The notes under the pieces: model-generated
Databases searched by the model: none
Seen by the model: the letters and a program-made list of their open reading frames with translations, nothing else
What the model was told of the DNA's origin: nothing
Shown: in pieces, positions 10,442-21,379 of the stretch
Numbering within the stretch: position 1 is the stretch's first letter
Layout of the letters: each line of letters begins with the position of its first letter
Assembly (NCBI GenBank): GCA_015039365.1
Contig: WION01000378.1
Coordinates: 1 to 50,944, forward strand
Direction: 5' to 3'
DNA length: 50,944 nt
Source of the DNA: Amanita rubescens
Taxonomy: Eukaryota > Basidiomycota > Agaricomycetes > Agaricales > Amanitaceae
Program-made: the position numbers and the translations under genes

Positions 10442-11874
10442 TCAATCGTATGCAGGTGGCGGTTCACTGGTCCGATTCGACCGTTGTTCCCAATCCGCCG
10501 AGCGGTCCACATGCATATTTTCCATCCGACTGCTGAGTTGACGGATCTGTTCGCGTATGGTCTCCAATTCGTGGTCCCTTTCTGGTCTTCTAACATCGCT
10601 TGATGACGAGCCAGCCCCCAGGCTGCTGTACATCGACTGCAGATCATGCATCTCCAGTTGTGCGCTCTGGAGACGCTGATGGGCCTCCTGCTGGCGCAGG
10701 GGGCGGAGTTCATCCCGACTTTTTGTGCTGGATGTAAACTGGGACGACTGGTATCCTCGCCGGAAAGGCACAAGCGTTGGGGATTGGCGGGCCACGTCAG
10801 ATGAAGGTGAGCGGATATGGCCGGATTGATTGTATAATGTTGCGGACCCGGTATTTTCGTTATAAATAGAGCCTGAGGGGCGGTGGCTATTGATCATGGA
10901 GATGTTATCATGGTAGCCCATGGGTTGTTGCCGATCATCAAAGGTAGCAATGCTACCCTGGGTGAGGACTATAGACTGTGGAATTTTTCTCCGCCCACGC
11001 CGGAAGAATATCAACGCCACGACTAACGCAACGAGCGCGAGGCCCCCAAGAACAGAACCGATGATGATCCCTAGGTTGTTGTTGGACGATGAATGATGGG
11101 CTACCGCAGATCCTGGGGTGCCAGTGCCAGTGGCGCCAAGGATAGCGCTGGTGGATGAAGATCCTGAAGTCGACGAGGTAGTGCTATCGGGTTCATCAGC
11201 CCTGGGTTAATGTTAGAACCATAGGCGGATGGGGCGATTACGGAATAAACGTACGTGTAAATGGCATAGTCAAAGTTGAGATACACGTTGACCGGGTAGT
11301 CGCTCGTCGAGATGACCATTTCATGCGGGGTATTGCTTAAACTGCTGGTACTATATGCGGTAACATTGTACTGCAAAGCTTCAGTGTTTTCATTAGGTTG
11401 GTGATTGTAGGCGCCCACGAGGACACCATCGAGGGTGAAATTGCAATTTGTATTGGACGTAATGCCGGTTCCGAGCGTATTTGCGTTAGCAAGAATGAAG
11501 AATATCCAGATGGCGACACCTGCAAAGTAGAGCAGTGATGAATATGTATTTGGATCAGGCAAGGATCGGAAGCCACGGGCATTGAAAGAAAATTTCTAAC
11601 CTGTAAATGAGAATGTAATGTTTGTGTTATTTAGGCCCGGATTGTATGTTACAGCTGACCATGTTCCGTCAAAGGCCAAGGACTGGTTCGGGTTAATGGC
11701 ACAGCCAGAGCAGCTCGCACCATTCCAAGAGCCGCCGGGCTGGTAGATGGGTACCCGCCCGGTCGTGGAGTCGCCATTAGTGTCATCGATGGTTCTGTTG
11801 ACAAGAACCGCCTGTGTCGTACGGACGAGGAGGAGAAGCGCGAAAAAGCCAAGGATGGCTCGTCTGATGGGCAT
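10442..11874 (-). CDS. PPxY-tailed single-pass membrane protein, copy B (intact)
   Basis: Three exons join in frame. Exon 1 (11874-11596): signal peptide MPIRRAILGFFALLLLVRTT, then TIDDTNGD, a C-x2-C pair, and AFDGTWSAVTY. Exon 2 (about 11521-11260): VAIWIFFILANAN, NCNFTLDG, an HMVIST-type strand and LNFDYAIYT, closed by a GTACGT donor. Exon 3 (about 11205-10442): Ser/Thr stalk, transmembrane helix (LGIIIGSVLGGLALVALVV) followed by basic FFRRGRRK, a polar tail with heptads (RDELRPLRQQEAHQRLQSA) and the end SEPPPAYD. PPAY is a PPxY motif, the ligand of WW domains of Rsp5/Nedd4 ubiquitin ligases. The ectodomain fold is inferred to be a beta-sandwich; ligand unknown. Several N-x-T/S sites fit a secreted-facing ectodomain. 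Confidence 0.8.
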
Positions 11875-11966
11875 GTATCGTAGTCAAAAGTTCTTTATTT
11901 GCTAAATGAGCGGCGCCGAAGCGTTACTAGTAACCTAGTAACCGGTGACTGATGGGCTCGAATTAG

Positions 11967-12197
11967 TTATATTCCCGATATCAACTGGTGAATATCTGAA
12001 GTTTGAACACTACTGGTGGTCTCGAAAGGCAGTAGATACACCCACCAGTGGCCCGGAGTGACGCGCTGCACGCCGAGTCCAAAGCCCTCTTTTTCGACCA
12101 TGCGCAGCACCGCCCCCCGAAACTCCTTTCCCCATGTCATTCCAACCCTGACGCACCTCGAACAAAACCTAAAAAAAGGAATCTTGGGTCTGCCCAT
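11967..12197 (-). other. Coding-like fragment, unknown
   Basis: An open stretch with protein-like composition (WGKEFRGAVLRMVEKEGFG, TPGHWWVYLLPFE). No start context, exon partners or family recognised. It may be a remnant exon; the opposite strand is also open, which weakens the case. Confidence 0.2.
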
Positions 12198-12292
12198 CCT
12201 TGACGCGCTACCGAAGATTTTTTTTTAATCGCTGCACCCACTCAAGAAATGAATTAATGCATGCTCAGAAGTCATATTCTTGACGGAATTAA

Positions 12293-12440
12293 CTAACCAT
12301 CATCGATGTCATCGCTCCAAATGTCCATGTTGATCGGAGAAGAGCCTTTAGGCTGTTGTAATAACCAAAAATAGTGAGGGGAGGGCGCGAGTAACCCGAT
12401 CGGGTAGGATGAGTGCTGCTGCATATGGATGTACGGAAGA
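12293..12440 (-). other. Coding-like exon fragment, unknown
   Basis: After an AG acceptor near 12440 the minus strand reads DYGLPYIHMQQHSSYPIGLL and later SSPINMDIWSDD, a His/Gln/Ser/Pro-rich composition like the disordered tail of a transcription regulator. A GTGAGT donor lies upstream near 12510. I cannot assign neighbours to it; probably a relic. Confidence 0.25.
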
Positions 12441-12509
12441 CCGTAATCTGCGTAATCTTGAAAGTTATAATATATGCCAGTGCGAGACGCTACGTAGTAC
12501 AAGCACTCA

Positions 12510-13039
12510 CGAAGGGTTATGCAGCCAGTTTCAGGTCAATCTGAGCGGTGAGTGCAACTAGCCGCGCGCATGACTTTCTCGATCTCATAAGGAAAGGCCG
12601 GGTTCCACTACCAGAAAGCCGGGACTCGGACCGCGATCGGTCACGCTACTGCTCGATGACCGCCTACATGCTTGGGATATTTCCATAATTTCGAACATAG
12701 GAACTTCAGTGAATGATATGATTGTAGCGGGACGAATATTCAAATGGCGCTTAATGCTGCATAAAGCTTAAAGAAGCTGTGATGGATAGCCTACAAAGGA
12801 ACGTACGATGTATATTATGATATACATCAGATTGACAGTATTCGTAACATAGACAGACTTTCTTGGCCAGCGCCCATACAGACCAGAAGCCCTAGACGAA
12901 GGCTGTGCTATTGTCGCAAGTCCGATTGTATAGTATCTGAATGACATTGAAGCCGACATTGAACGTCCCGCTGGGTGATGAGAATAAACATTGCTCGTCT
13001 TGGCGTAGGCCAAGCTTGAACACTCCTTGAGGCATAAAC
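12510..13039. other. Gene-free stretch
   Basis: No supported gene. Frames on both strands are short, without motifs. It borders the decayed membrane protein copy C. Confidence 0.5.
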
Positions 13040-13680
13040 AAAGATGATCATGACGCCGGCGGTAGTTCATCGGTCGAACCCTGTGCCCAATATGCTCCGT
13101 TTGCAACTGCGAGATATGAGTCCTAAGCTGACGTATCCGCTCGCGTATGATCTCCAGCGTTCCCTTTCTTGCCTTCTTAATAACGGCCTGGAGTGCTGCG
13201 GATCATTTGTCGTGATGTGCGGTCTGGAGACGCCGATCAATCTCCATCTGGTGCAAGGCACGAAGTTCACCTCGGCGCTTTGGGCTGTGTGCAGGTGGCG
13301 GTAGCCGGAACTCTCGCCGAACGGGCACCAGCGGTGCAAATCCGGAGGCCAAGTCAGACGGAGGAGGTTTGCCCTGGCAGGTGGGGTCCATTGCTCGTCG
13401 CAACATCGTCGCAGTAACCCTGGGGTAGTTGCTAATTGAAAAAGAAAACGACGGGCTCGATCAGTCGTTTCTATTTCCTCAAGTATTGGAAGAGGCACGA
13501 CCCCTCCAATAACACATCCGACGACGAGGTATAACGAACGGGCTTCTGCAGATCCTGGTGATACCGCCGGACCTAATTCTGTGTATGACTTGGTGGCAAC
13601 TGCTCGAAACGCGGCACAGCAGGCGTTTAGCAATCCCAATACTGTGACTGATTTGCTTGCAGGCATGTTTCTCCGAATCC
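13040..13680 (-). pseudogene. Membrane protein family, remnant C (transmembrane region and tail)
   Basis: The minus strand retains the stalk end (DPGSAEAR-like), a glycine-rich transmembrane start (LVVGCVIGGVV) and the tail block RRGELRALHQMEIDRRLQTA that matches GDELRALRQMEIDVRLQTA of copy A. Frames shift several times, and a TGA follows the heptads. The signal peptide and ectodomain exons are not found upstream. A dead fragment of the family. Confidence 0.65.
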
Positions 13681-14011
13681 TAATGTTTGGCACCGCGGTT
13701 CTGCTCACTTCCCGACCCGATGAATATGACAAACAGGAAGCAAAACGGCCGTGAAGCCAAGCTAGTTCACTTGAGCGCGGAAACTTGAAGAGAAGGTCCA
13801 GCACCAGCAGACATTCCATTGTGGGCTTACAACAGTGAATGTACACCTAAGTTCACTGCCGCAGGCCGCGCTGACCCGAAACAGATTGACGTTGTATGTA
13901 TGAGAGATAGGTTAGGTTAAGAGCTAGCGAATCTTGGGCATGTGCCAGAAGATCCTCCATTGATAATGTGAAGCAGTATTATAACCAGTGTATTGGTATA
14001 GGTTTCCCGGG

Positions 14012-14936
14012 TCAAGGAAGATCGTCAAAATTGAGCGGTAAAGTTGCCGCGGCCTTCAATGATTCATTTAGTCTAAATTCTACAACCGAACGGCCTATAT
14101 TTGACCGCTGGATCAGCGCCCCTTCGGTAGGTTGATGGATGTAACCGTCATAATCTTCGGATAAGGCTTTCACCGGCTCGATAATTTTGAGAACGCGCAA
14201 GGCCACTAGGTCTTGCTCTGGACGTTTAGGATTTACAAAGGGTTCGAAGTCGGACTAGCCCACTTCCTGCGCGAAAGTTTCGTGAGCTCATATATATTCG
14301 AATCCACGACGATAGCTCACCTTCATATGGGGATGATGGACTTGTCGGAACGACTGTCCCTAAGCGGGCTTCTTCGCGGAACAACCACCAATCTCATCTT
14401 TCGTTGCCGTGTAGAACGCAATCCTGTCGGTGTTGAAACGGAAGACAAAAGGCTGGGTAATGCAATATAGGACTGGACGATTCCGTCCGACCGTCAACCT
14501 TTACTGCGTCGCGTACCACATTTTTTGCAGTGACCCATTTGTCTAGCGTTGCCTGCGTAATGTGATTATCGAGCACTAATTGCTCGCCCCATTTGGCGAG
14601 GGTGACAAGGTTAGCCAAGGCGTATAGTGAAATTGACCAGGGCGTGAACTTGTCCTTGAGCACCAAATCCTTGCCGTTGCGAAAATCATCCAGATTACTT
14701 GCGCAACGGAAGCGAAGTTCGCCGACGAGCGGGGGGGCCTTGGGAGGTGTGTGGTAGTAGAAGAAGCCGCGAGTGTTGGGAGGAAAACGGTTCGTCGAGG
14801 AGGAGTAGCGTAGGTGCCCAAATCCGCATGGTAGCCTTATGCGGGCGTATAATGAACCTGAAATATCAACACAATCTGACGGTTGCAAACGCTTTGAACA
14901 GAGTGTTGAAACGATGTATCTCGGATGTGGTGGCAT
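14012..14936 (-). pseudogene. FTPWSI family protein of unknown function, copy 1 (inverted, broken)
   Basis: Four related sequences between 14012 and 18755 share the blocks STLCxKRLQPSDCVDISG, FPPNTRGFFYYHTPPKAPP, RFRCASN, DKFTPWSI and, in a last exon, KIIEPVKALSEDYDGY and LPLNFDDLP. This copy is on the minus strand. Exon 1 starts at 14936 (MPPHPRYIVSTLC). Near 14465 it has lost about 5 bases relative to the sister copies (HYP versus YYLKQP), so the frame runs off; the last exon (14206-14012) is still readable. I do not recognise the family outside this window. The basic, aromatic-rich, Cys-poor sequence has no signal peptide or transmembrane helix. Confidence 0.65.
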
Positions 14937-14965
14937 GAATTGTGTTGAGTCGGATTGACCTCCAT

Positions 14966-14988
14966 TATTTTATTTATTTATTTATTAA
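14966..14988. repeat. (TTTA)n simple repeat
   Basis: About five TTTA units at the 3' side of the NmrA-like fragment. Confidence 0.8.
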
Positions 14989-14989
14989 G

Positions 14990-15615
14990 TAATAATTATT
15001 CTGATGCAATATGATGATAGAACTACAAAATCTACATTGGCATACCCATCCATCCTTTCTCGAAACCGTATAACCCGAAATCTCTTCGCTACCAACCCTA
15101 TATGGCTTCTTCTTGCCAGCGTGCTCAAGCTTGTCCGCCACACATTCGCCGTCGGTCAACAACGCAATAAGCACGTTCGAAAATGATCCAAACTTGGGTA
15201 GACCTTCGCGGTTTGCCCAGTCAGATCCCATGATGTCCTCTGCAGGCTCAGGGACTCCGGTAGGCCATTCACGTCCCATACAGTGAAATGCCAAGCGCTC
15301 GACACCAAGTTTATCCTTATGAGGTTGGTCGAGAAGGTAAGAATACACCGGGCGCAGCCGAGGGACGTGATGACGATCATTCTAAGTCGATTGGGCGGGT
15401 CCAAGACAAAGCCCTTCGTTACGTGGAATTTCGGTTTGCCACTTTTGCGAGTCTGAAATAAATAATAGTCTTACCAACTGTGAAGACGACAGTATCAACA
15501 GGTCTGTCTCCACCGCTTTCTTCCCAAGCACGCTTCACATCGTCTTTAATCAGACCATCACCTTTGATGAGACGAGCTTTTCCTGACTTGATGTAGCCTT
15601 GCGGGATGATGACGT
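14990..15615 (-). pseudogene. NmrA-like NAD(P)-binding protein, 5'-truncated remnant
   Basis: The minus strand reads GYIKSGKARLIKGDGLIKDD and DRPVDTVVFTVG (about 15610-15475), then KPKFHVTKGFVLDPPN, YSYLLDQPHKDKLGVERLAFHCMGRE split over pieces, LLTDGECVADKLEHAGKKK and PYRVGSEEISGYTVSRKD. This is the order of an atypical short-chain/NmrA-type Rossmann protein: strand 2-3 region, then the central helix, then the regulatory half. The N-terminal GxxGxxG nucleotide loop is missing because the sequence switches at about 15615 into a membrane-protein remnant. The middle is also shortened and frame-shifted. A pseudogene created by recombination. Confidence 0.65.
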
Positions 15616-16170
15616 CAAGACGAGGCCTGCATTATCAGCCCTGTAGTAGGATAACGTTAGAACTGCGGCCGGATGGCGCCATAACAGAATAAACATACGT
15701 GTAAATGGCATAGTCAAGGTTGACGTAGCTCGAGCCCGGAAAGTCATTTGTTGAGATCACCAACCCATGCTGAGTTGTTCAAACTGCTAGCACTGACACG
15801 GTAGCATTGTACTCCAAAGCATCGATGCTTTCATTAGGCTGATGAGAGAAAGTGCCATCGAGCGCAAAGTATTTATCGGAACGATGATCCCCGACCCATT
15901 CCCGTTGTTTAAATGCAGGGATGAAGATTACCCAGACGGAAACACCTGTAAAGTCGGCGAAGATTTAAAAGATCGGAATACCACTCGCACTAACCTGCGA
16001 AAGAGAAAGAGATGTCCATGAGCTTGAATCATTTGTTGCAGCCGTCCCATGTTCCGTCCAGAGGTGCCTGCGACTCGCGAGTGCTCTGCTCGCCACGAAT
16101 CAGGCTTGCCACATAATTCCTTGCATAGGGGATATGAAACGCTGTTCAACTTCATACCATCCCCTGGCCA
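15615..16170 (-). pseudogene. Membrane protein family, remnant D (ectodomain exons)
   Basis: Homologous to the ectodomain exons of copies A, B, F and G: the DNA for YAIYTYVYSV, the HxLVIST strand, the NESIDALEYN-like block and a shortened NFTLDG region can be followed, but with indels and stops. The signal peptide and tail are absent. On its left it is joined directly to the NmrA-like remnant at about 15615. Confidence 0.6.
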
Positions 16171-16335
16171 GATCTTAGAAACCCAAGGCGAAGTGCTGGC
16201 GTAAATGGAGGCATTCGTCGCCCATGGCCGTACTTCAGACCAGACATACTCACTGGTAGAAAGACAGAGACAGTCTCATACCAGTAAGACTATATAAGGG
16301 CTCGTAGAATCGTACCTATAAAGTACGAGACCTTC

Positions 16336-17263
16336 ATGCCACGGCTTCGTTTCGTTTCGACACTGTGCGCAAAGCGTCTGCAAGCATCGGATTGGGTCGA
16401 CATTTCAGGCCTGTCGCGCGCTCAAGTAACGCTACCGTCAGGAAAGAGCCGTCTTTGCTACGGTCCCACCACAGGCAAGACTCCTTTCCCTCCCAACACC
16501 CGTGGTTTCCTGTACTATCACGTTCCTCCCAAAGCCCCGCCACTCGCCGGTGAAATCCGCTTCCGCTGCGCAAGTAATGTAGATGATTTTCATTGTGGTC
16601 AGGATCTGTTGTCCATGGACAAGTTCACACCCTGGTCGATCGCTCCATACAAGTTGACCAGTCGTTCCTCCTATGCCACCTTGCGCGGGCAGTTGATGTT
16701 TGATAATCTCATCCCACCGACGATGCTGGATATGTGGGCTCTAGTGAGCAAACTATCCCGGAGGGTTAAGGACCGCTCAGGGCGTCCCGTGTTATATTAC
16801 CTCAAACAGCCTTTTTTCTTTCGTTTCGGCGACGAGCATATCGTGTTTTACCCAGCAGCAAATCAGAAAATTGGTTTTTGTGTTATGAAAAACCCACTCT
16901 TGGACACCCGGATTCAGTGGTTATGCTTCCCCGTATAGCGGTAAGTTATCGTCTTGAATTCGAATATAGAAGAATAATCAATCCGACGCAGGAAGCGGTT
17001 GGGTTCGATTGGAACCGTATATGTGTCCTCGATATCCGAACGACGATAGGGTGGCCTTGCGCATCATTAAGATTGTAGAACCAGTACAAGATTTGGTCAA
17101 AGACTATGACGGTCATGTCCATCGCCCTACCGAAGGGATGCTGGTTCAACGGTCAATGCTAGGCAGTCATACTGACCCGCTTGTCACTATCACAACAAGT
17201 CTCGATGTACCAATGATGACTCATGCGACCGTCCTACCTGTCAATTTCGACGATCTTCCGTGA
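16336..17263 (+). CDS. FTPWSI family protein of unknown function, copy 2
   Basis: The best preserved copy. Exon 1 starts at ATG 16336 (MPRLRFVSTLCAKRLQAS) and contains FPPNTRGFLYYHVPPKAPP, GEIRFRCASNVDDF, DKFTPWSIAPYKL and YYLKQPFFFRF. A GTAAGT donor follows near 16940 and the last exon (about 16991-17263) gives VRLEPYMCPRYP, VALRIIKIVEPVQDL, YDGHVHRPTEGM and LPVNFDDLP. The last bases of exon 1 read CFPV-stop; the sister copies suggest PYSG at this point, so a one-base shift just before the donor is likely. About 290 residues. Cytosolic or nuclear by absence of targeting signals. Unknown role. Confidence 0.6.
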
Positions 17264-17474
17264 TCTAGCGAATATAAGAGTAAGACTTGCTCGTTTTTTT
17301 GTGGTCAAGGTGGCGATCCGTGTTGTGAGGTAGACTGAGGACTCGGTACTATATAGGATTTGCGACATTATGGATCTTGTTGTAGTACAAACAAACAATG
17401 TCAATAATAGCCATTTCCGACAGCTAGGAAGTGGATTTACTTAGCGCTCAGCACCAGGCTTGACTTACACCTTC

Positions 17475-18398
17475 ATGCTACGGCGATATGCATCCCGCAT
17501 CCTTTCAACACTCTGTCCAATGCGTTTGCAGCCTTCAGATTGCATCGATCTTTCAGGCCTAATAAGACCCAGATTATCGCTACCATGCGGCGTGACGGCG
17601 ATCCTCGGCTACCCCAACATCACCTCCAAGTCCTTTTTCCCCCAAAACACCCGCGGCTTCCTTTACTACTACACCCCTCCCAAAGCTCCACCGCTCGCCT
17701 GGTGAAGTCCGCTTCCGCTGCGCGAATAGTCTAAAAGATTTCCCCAATGGCAAGGACCTGTTGTCCATCAACAAGTTTACCCCCTGGTCAATCCCCCTAT
17801 ATGCCTTGGCTAATCGAGTCTCTTATTCCGGCATACGAGAGCAGTTGATGCTTGATGATCTGGTATCACAGACAATGTTTGACAAGTGGGATAGAAATGC
17901 AATATCCTTCTCTCCAGGAGTTAATCTACCCCTGCCAATCTTATATTACCTCCGTCAGCCTGTTCTCCTCCCTTTCGACCGCCGCGACTTCGCGTTCTAC
18001 ACAGTAACAAAAGAGAAAATTGGTGTTTGTCGAACGCATAACCTTTTTTTGTTAAGTGAGGAACTGAAGACCCCACCTCATAGCGGTAAGTGGATCTGGA
18101 TAAACATGAAGTTCTCACAACATTCATAATTTGACTTCAGGAAGTGGCCTAGCCCAGCTGGAACCGTATAGATGTCCCCGCCGTCCAGAAAAAAATACAG
18201 TAGCTTTTCGAATTGTCAAAATTGTAGAGCCGGTACAAGACTTGGTCAAAGACTACGATGGCCACTTGCTTCGTCCCTACAGAAGGGATGCTGCTTCATC
18301 GGCCAATTAGTCCACATAAAGTCGTGGTGAGGAGTCTTGACACAAAATCAATGAAGGACACGGCAATGCTACCAATCAATTTCGAGGATCTTTCGTGA
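17475..18398 (+). pseudogene. FTPWSI family protein, copy 3 (two single-T insertions)
   Basis: Starts at ATG 17475 (MLRRYASRILSTLC). The frame breaks at about 17700, where GCCTGGTGAA replaces GCCGGTGAA of copy 2, and again at about 18275, where CGTCCCTACAG replaces CGCCCTACCG. Skipping each extra T gives a protein with all family blocks (GEVRFRC, INKFTPWSIPLYAL, YYLRQP, LEPYRCPRRP, VKIVEPVQDL, MLPINFEDLS) and the same intron position (GTAAGT at about 18088). So close to intact that decay is recent or the insertions are consensus errors. Confidence 0.65.
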
Positions 18399-18452
18399 CC
18401 TAGAGAATATACAATATATACAGCGGCTATAGAATGCATTAATTATCGGTTC

Positions 18453-18755
18453 ATGGCTCAAGGTTTAGTAGCTTATCAGTCATTGAACGCATGCAGGACC
18501 CGTGCCATTGGACTGAAACATTCAATCCTATATTACTTGCGCCAGCCTTTCTTCTTCCGTTTCGAATACTATTGGATGCCGTTCTTTACAGCAGCAAAAG
18601 ATCAAATTGGTTTTTGTTATGCGAAGAACTTGTACCGTCATCGCATCTACCCATATGGAGGTGAGATGGATTGTAATACATATATGAAAAGTTCTCGTTC
18701 TATTTTCGTGGCAGGAACTGGGCTGGTCCAACTGGAACCCTATGTGCGCCCATAA
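18453..18755 (+). pseudogene. FTPWSI family protein, copy 4 (C-terminal fragment)
   Basis: Only the region from YYLRQPFFFRFEYYW onward is present, with the family intron (GTGAGA donor near 18661, acceptor near 18716) and GLVQLEPYVRP, ending at TAA. The N-terminal half (STLC, FTPWSI) and the IVEPVQDL exon are missing. A truncated duplicate of copy 3. Confidence 0.6.
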
Positions 18756-19004
18756 CATTTGGTGCAGGAATTTGCGGCTCAACGCTCAACTCACGTAACG
18801 GATGGGCTCACGGATTCGCGGTTCACTTATTCGACATTTGGGTCTCGCGCCAAAGTTTTGGAACATCATGACGAGGAATCCGCGACATCTGTTGCATGGG
18901 CGAAACTGGACAGAATATACTAATGATCATCGATTACTCGTGCCAATCGTTTGATTGCTACAGCGTTATAGTATAAAAGAGACATGCAAATATTCATGGC
19001 AATC
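18756..19004. other. Gene-free stretch
   Basis: No coding signal; breakpoint zone between an FTPWSI fragment and a membrane-protein tail remnant. Confidence 0.4.
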
Positions 19005-19440
19005 AATAATATGCAGGGTGGCTCATCGGTAAACCCTCGTGTCCAATCTGACGAGCGCTCCATTTGCAACCGTTCGATCTAGGTTCTAAATTGACACACC
19101 CGCTCGCGTATTGCCTCCATCTCATGCACCCTTTCTTGTCTTCTAACGTCGGTTGGCGGCGGGCCTGGCGGGCTCTGCATCGTCTGTCGTGGCGTGAGAT
19201 TCTGCATCCTCTGTTGTGCGGTCTGGAGACGCTGATAAATCTCCATCTGGCGCAGAGCACGGAGTTCATTTCTGCTCTTCGTGCTGTGTACATGTGGCGA
19301 CTGGAACTTCCGCCGAGCAGGCACCAGCGGTATGCGTCTCGTGGCCAAGTCATCATGGGGCGCTTGATGATTGAAGATGACTACGATGGGCTCAATTGGC
19401 CGTTTCTATTTCCTCAAACGTTGGAGTGTTAACACGACGA
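19005..19440 (-). pseudogene. Membrane protein family, remnant E (cytosolic tail)
   Basis: The tail is readable: SRNELRALRQMEIYQRLQTA, QRMQNLTPRQTMQ, RQERVHEMEAIRERV. A TAG stands where the sister copies have the Gln of QIEQLQVE, and the end reads TDEPPCILL instead of DEPPPPYH, so the PPxY motif is lost. No transmembrane or ectodomain exon is attached. Dead fragment. Confidence 0.65.
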
Positions 19441-19614
19441 GTCCTCCAAGAACACAGCCGATGACGATGTTTTTTTGGAAACCGGGGTGCTAGCCACGTT
19501 ATGGTTATCAGTCTTCTCCAACCAATTTCTTGAGTTGCACAGGTGTTATGGTGTTCCATGATCTTTCTCTGGTAAAGTGGCGTGGAGCGGGTGTTTCCCT
19601 TTCGTTGCTACTCA

Positions 19615-19681
19615 AGCATTAGGCTACCAGCAGAACTGTCCTGAGTGATGGAGGAGACAGAGATGTGGACGACAATCGAAT
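19615..19681 (+). pseudogene. Relic of the 3' end of the coiled-coil gene
   Basis: The stretch GAGTGATGGAGGAGACAG and the following GATGTGGAC mirror the last coding bases of the coiled-coil gene at 8254-8301 (GAGTGATGGAAGAGACGG, GGACGTGGACC), coding VMEET in both, followed by a stop. Both sit immediately left of a minus-strand membrane protein gene, so a block containing the junction of the two genes was probably duplicated. Confidence 0.45.
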
Positions 19682-19850
19682 AACCAAACTCGGATTAATG
19701 TTTACTATTTACTGCCATGGACAAAAAGAAGGTATGAGGGAGTGTGAAACACGATCGTCTGAAAGTATAAAAACGAGCGGCACGGTCAGATAAGACATAC
19801 ATCTGGTTGAAATATAAACAAAAGGATGTATAAAAAAATATTCGTGACAA

Positions 19851-21279
19851 TCAAGAATAAGCAGGCGGCGGCTCATCGGACAACCCTTGTGCCCAATCCG
19901 ACGAGCGCTCAGCTTGCAACTGTTCGATTTGGGTCCTAAGTTCACGTATCTGTTCGCGCATAGTTCCCATCTCGTGCTCTGTTTCTTGCCTTCCGTATTC
20001 ACTTGACGTGTCAGGGATCGCCATGCATCAACTGTCTTGATGTAAGGTTTTGCATCTCCTGTTGCGCACTCTGGAGCCGCAGATTGATTTCCATCTGGCG
20101 CACGGCGCGAAGCTCGTCTTGGCTCTTGTCGTACTGTGCCAACGTTTCTCGACGAATAGGCACCAGCGTGGATTCGCTTGTCAAGTCAGACGAAGGTGAG
20201 CGGTGACTTTGATGGTCATATAATGTTACCGAGCCGTGATTCCCGTTATAAATAGAACCTTGCCATGGTAGGTGGGAACTTCTCATCGAGGCGCCTCCAC
20301 GGTAGCCTTGGGGCGTTTGTTGATTAAAGGTGGAAATGATGGGTTCGGAAAGCCCTCTCCTTTTCCTCAAACGGCGGAATAGTATCAATATCGCGACTAT
20401 GGTAACGAACGCGATGGTTCCGAGCACAGATCCGATGGCGATCCCCAACTTGCTACTGGATGAAACATAATGAGCTTCTACAGATGGGGTGCTACTGGTG
20501 CCAACGATTCCGCCAGTGGCACCAGAGGGTGAATGTCCCGAATTCGACGCGGTCGCGCTACTGGTGCCAGCAATTCCACCAGTGGGTGAATTCGACAAGG
20601 TCGCGCTACTGGGGACATCATCCGTCCTAATTTAACTTTAGAACAGTGGGCGGGTAAAGCAATGACAGGATAAACGTACGTGTAAATAGCGTAGTCAAAA
20701 TTAATAAAGGTTGAATTCGGGTAGTCACTCGTCGAGATCACCAATGTATGCTGAGTGTTGCTCAAACCGCTGGTGCTGAACGCAGTAACATTATACTGCA
20801 AATTCCGAGTGCTCATATCAGGCACATGATTAAATGAGCCCATGAGGTTGCCATCGAGGGTAAAGTTGCAATTGGTTGCAACACCGTCTCCGAATGGACT
20901 TACATTGGCGAGGATAAAAAATACCCAAATCTCGACGCCTGTAAGGCAGAGCAGTTTAGTGAATAATTGAATCAGGCCAAGATCAGAAAGAAAGAAAAAA
21001 CTAACCTGTGAACGAGAATGTGATGTTTATGTTATTGAGACTAGGACTATATGTTGCAGCTGTCCATGTTCCGTCAAAGGCCAAGGCCGCACTGGGCACA
21101 ATACCACAGGTATTGCAGCTTGGACCTTGCCAAGGGCCGCTGGGTTGGTAAACCGGTTTTTGACCGGTCGTCAGGTCGCCATAAGTATCGTCAATGGTTA
21201 CGTTGACAAGGCCGGCCCAGGTCGTTGAAACTAGGAGGAGAAGATAGAGCAAGTCAACGACGGCTCGTCTGACCAACAT
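19851..21279 (-). CDS. PPxY-tailed single-pass membrane protein, copy F (intact)
   Basis: Exon 1 (21279-21001): signal peptide MLVRRAVVDLLYLLLLVSTT, TIDDTYGDLTTGQKPVYQ, C-x2-C, AFDGTWTAATYS. Exon 2 (about 20942-20690): VEIWVFFILANV, NCNFTLDG, HTLVISTSDYPNST, NFDYAIYT with a GTACGT donor. Exon 3 (about 20631-19851): stalk with repeated S/T/G blocks, transmembrane helix (LGIAIGSVLGTIAFVTIV), basic stop-transfer FFRRLRKRRG-like residues, tail with heptads (DELRAVRQMEINLRLQ) and the end DEPPPAYS, a PPxY motif. The junctions are in phase without repair down to NLTSRQLMHGDP; the remaining tail after about 20011 requires a one-base shift, so the PPxY end is only reached if a frame slip near 20011-20005 is an error (unit 2 has GGTCCTAACACGTC here, unit 1 GATCCCTGACACGTC). 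Confidence 0.7.
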
Positions 21280-21379
21280 GTGTCGTGGTGGAAGTCCTCA
21301 TAATAAGAGGGATGTTCCTGTGAACTACCCCAACGAGTCGGGCTCGCCGGTATTACCCCTTCGATATTTATTTTTAAGA

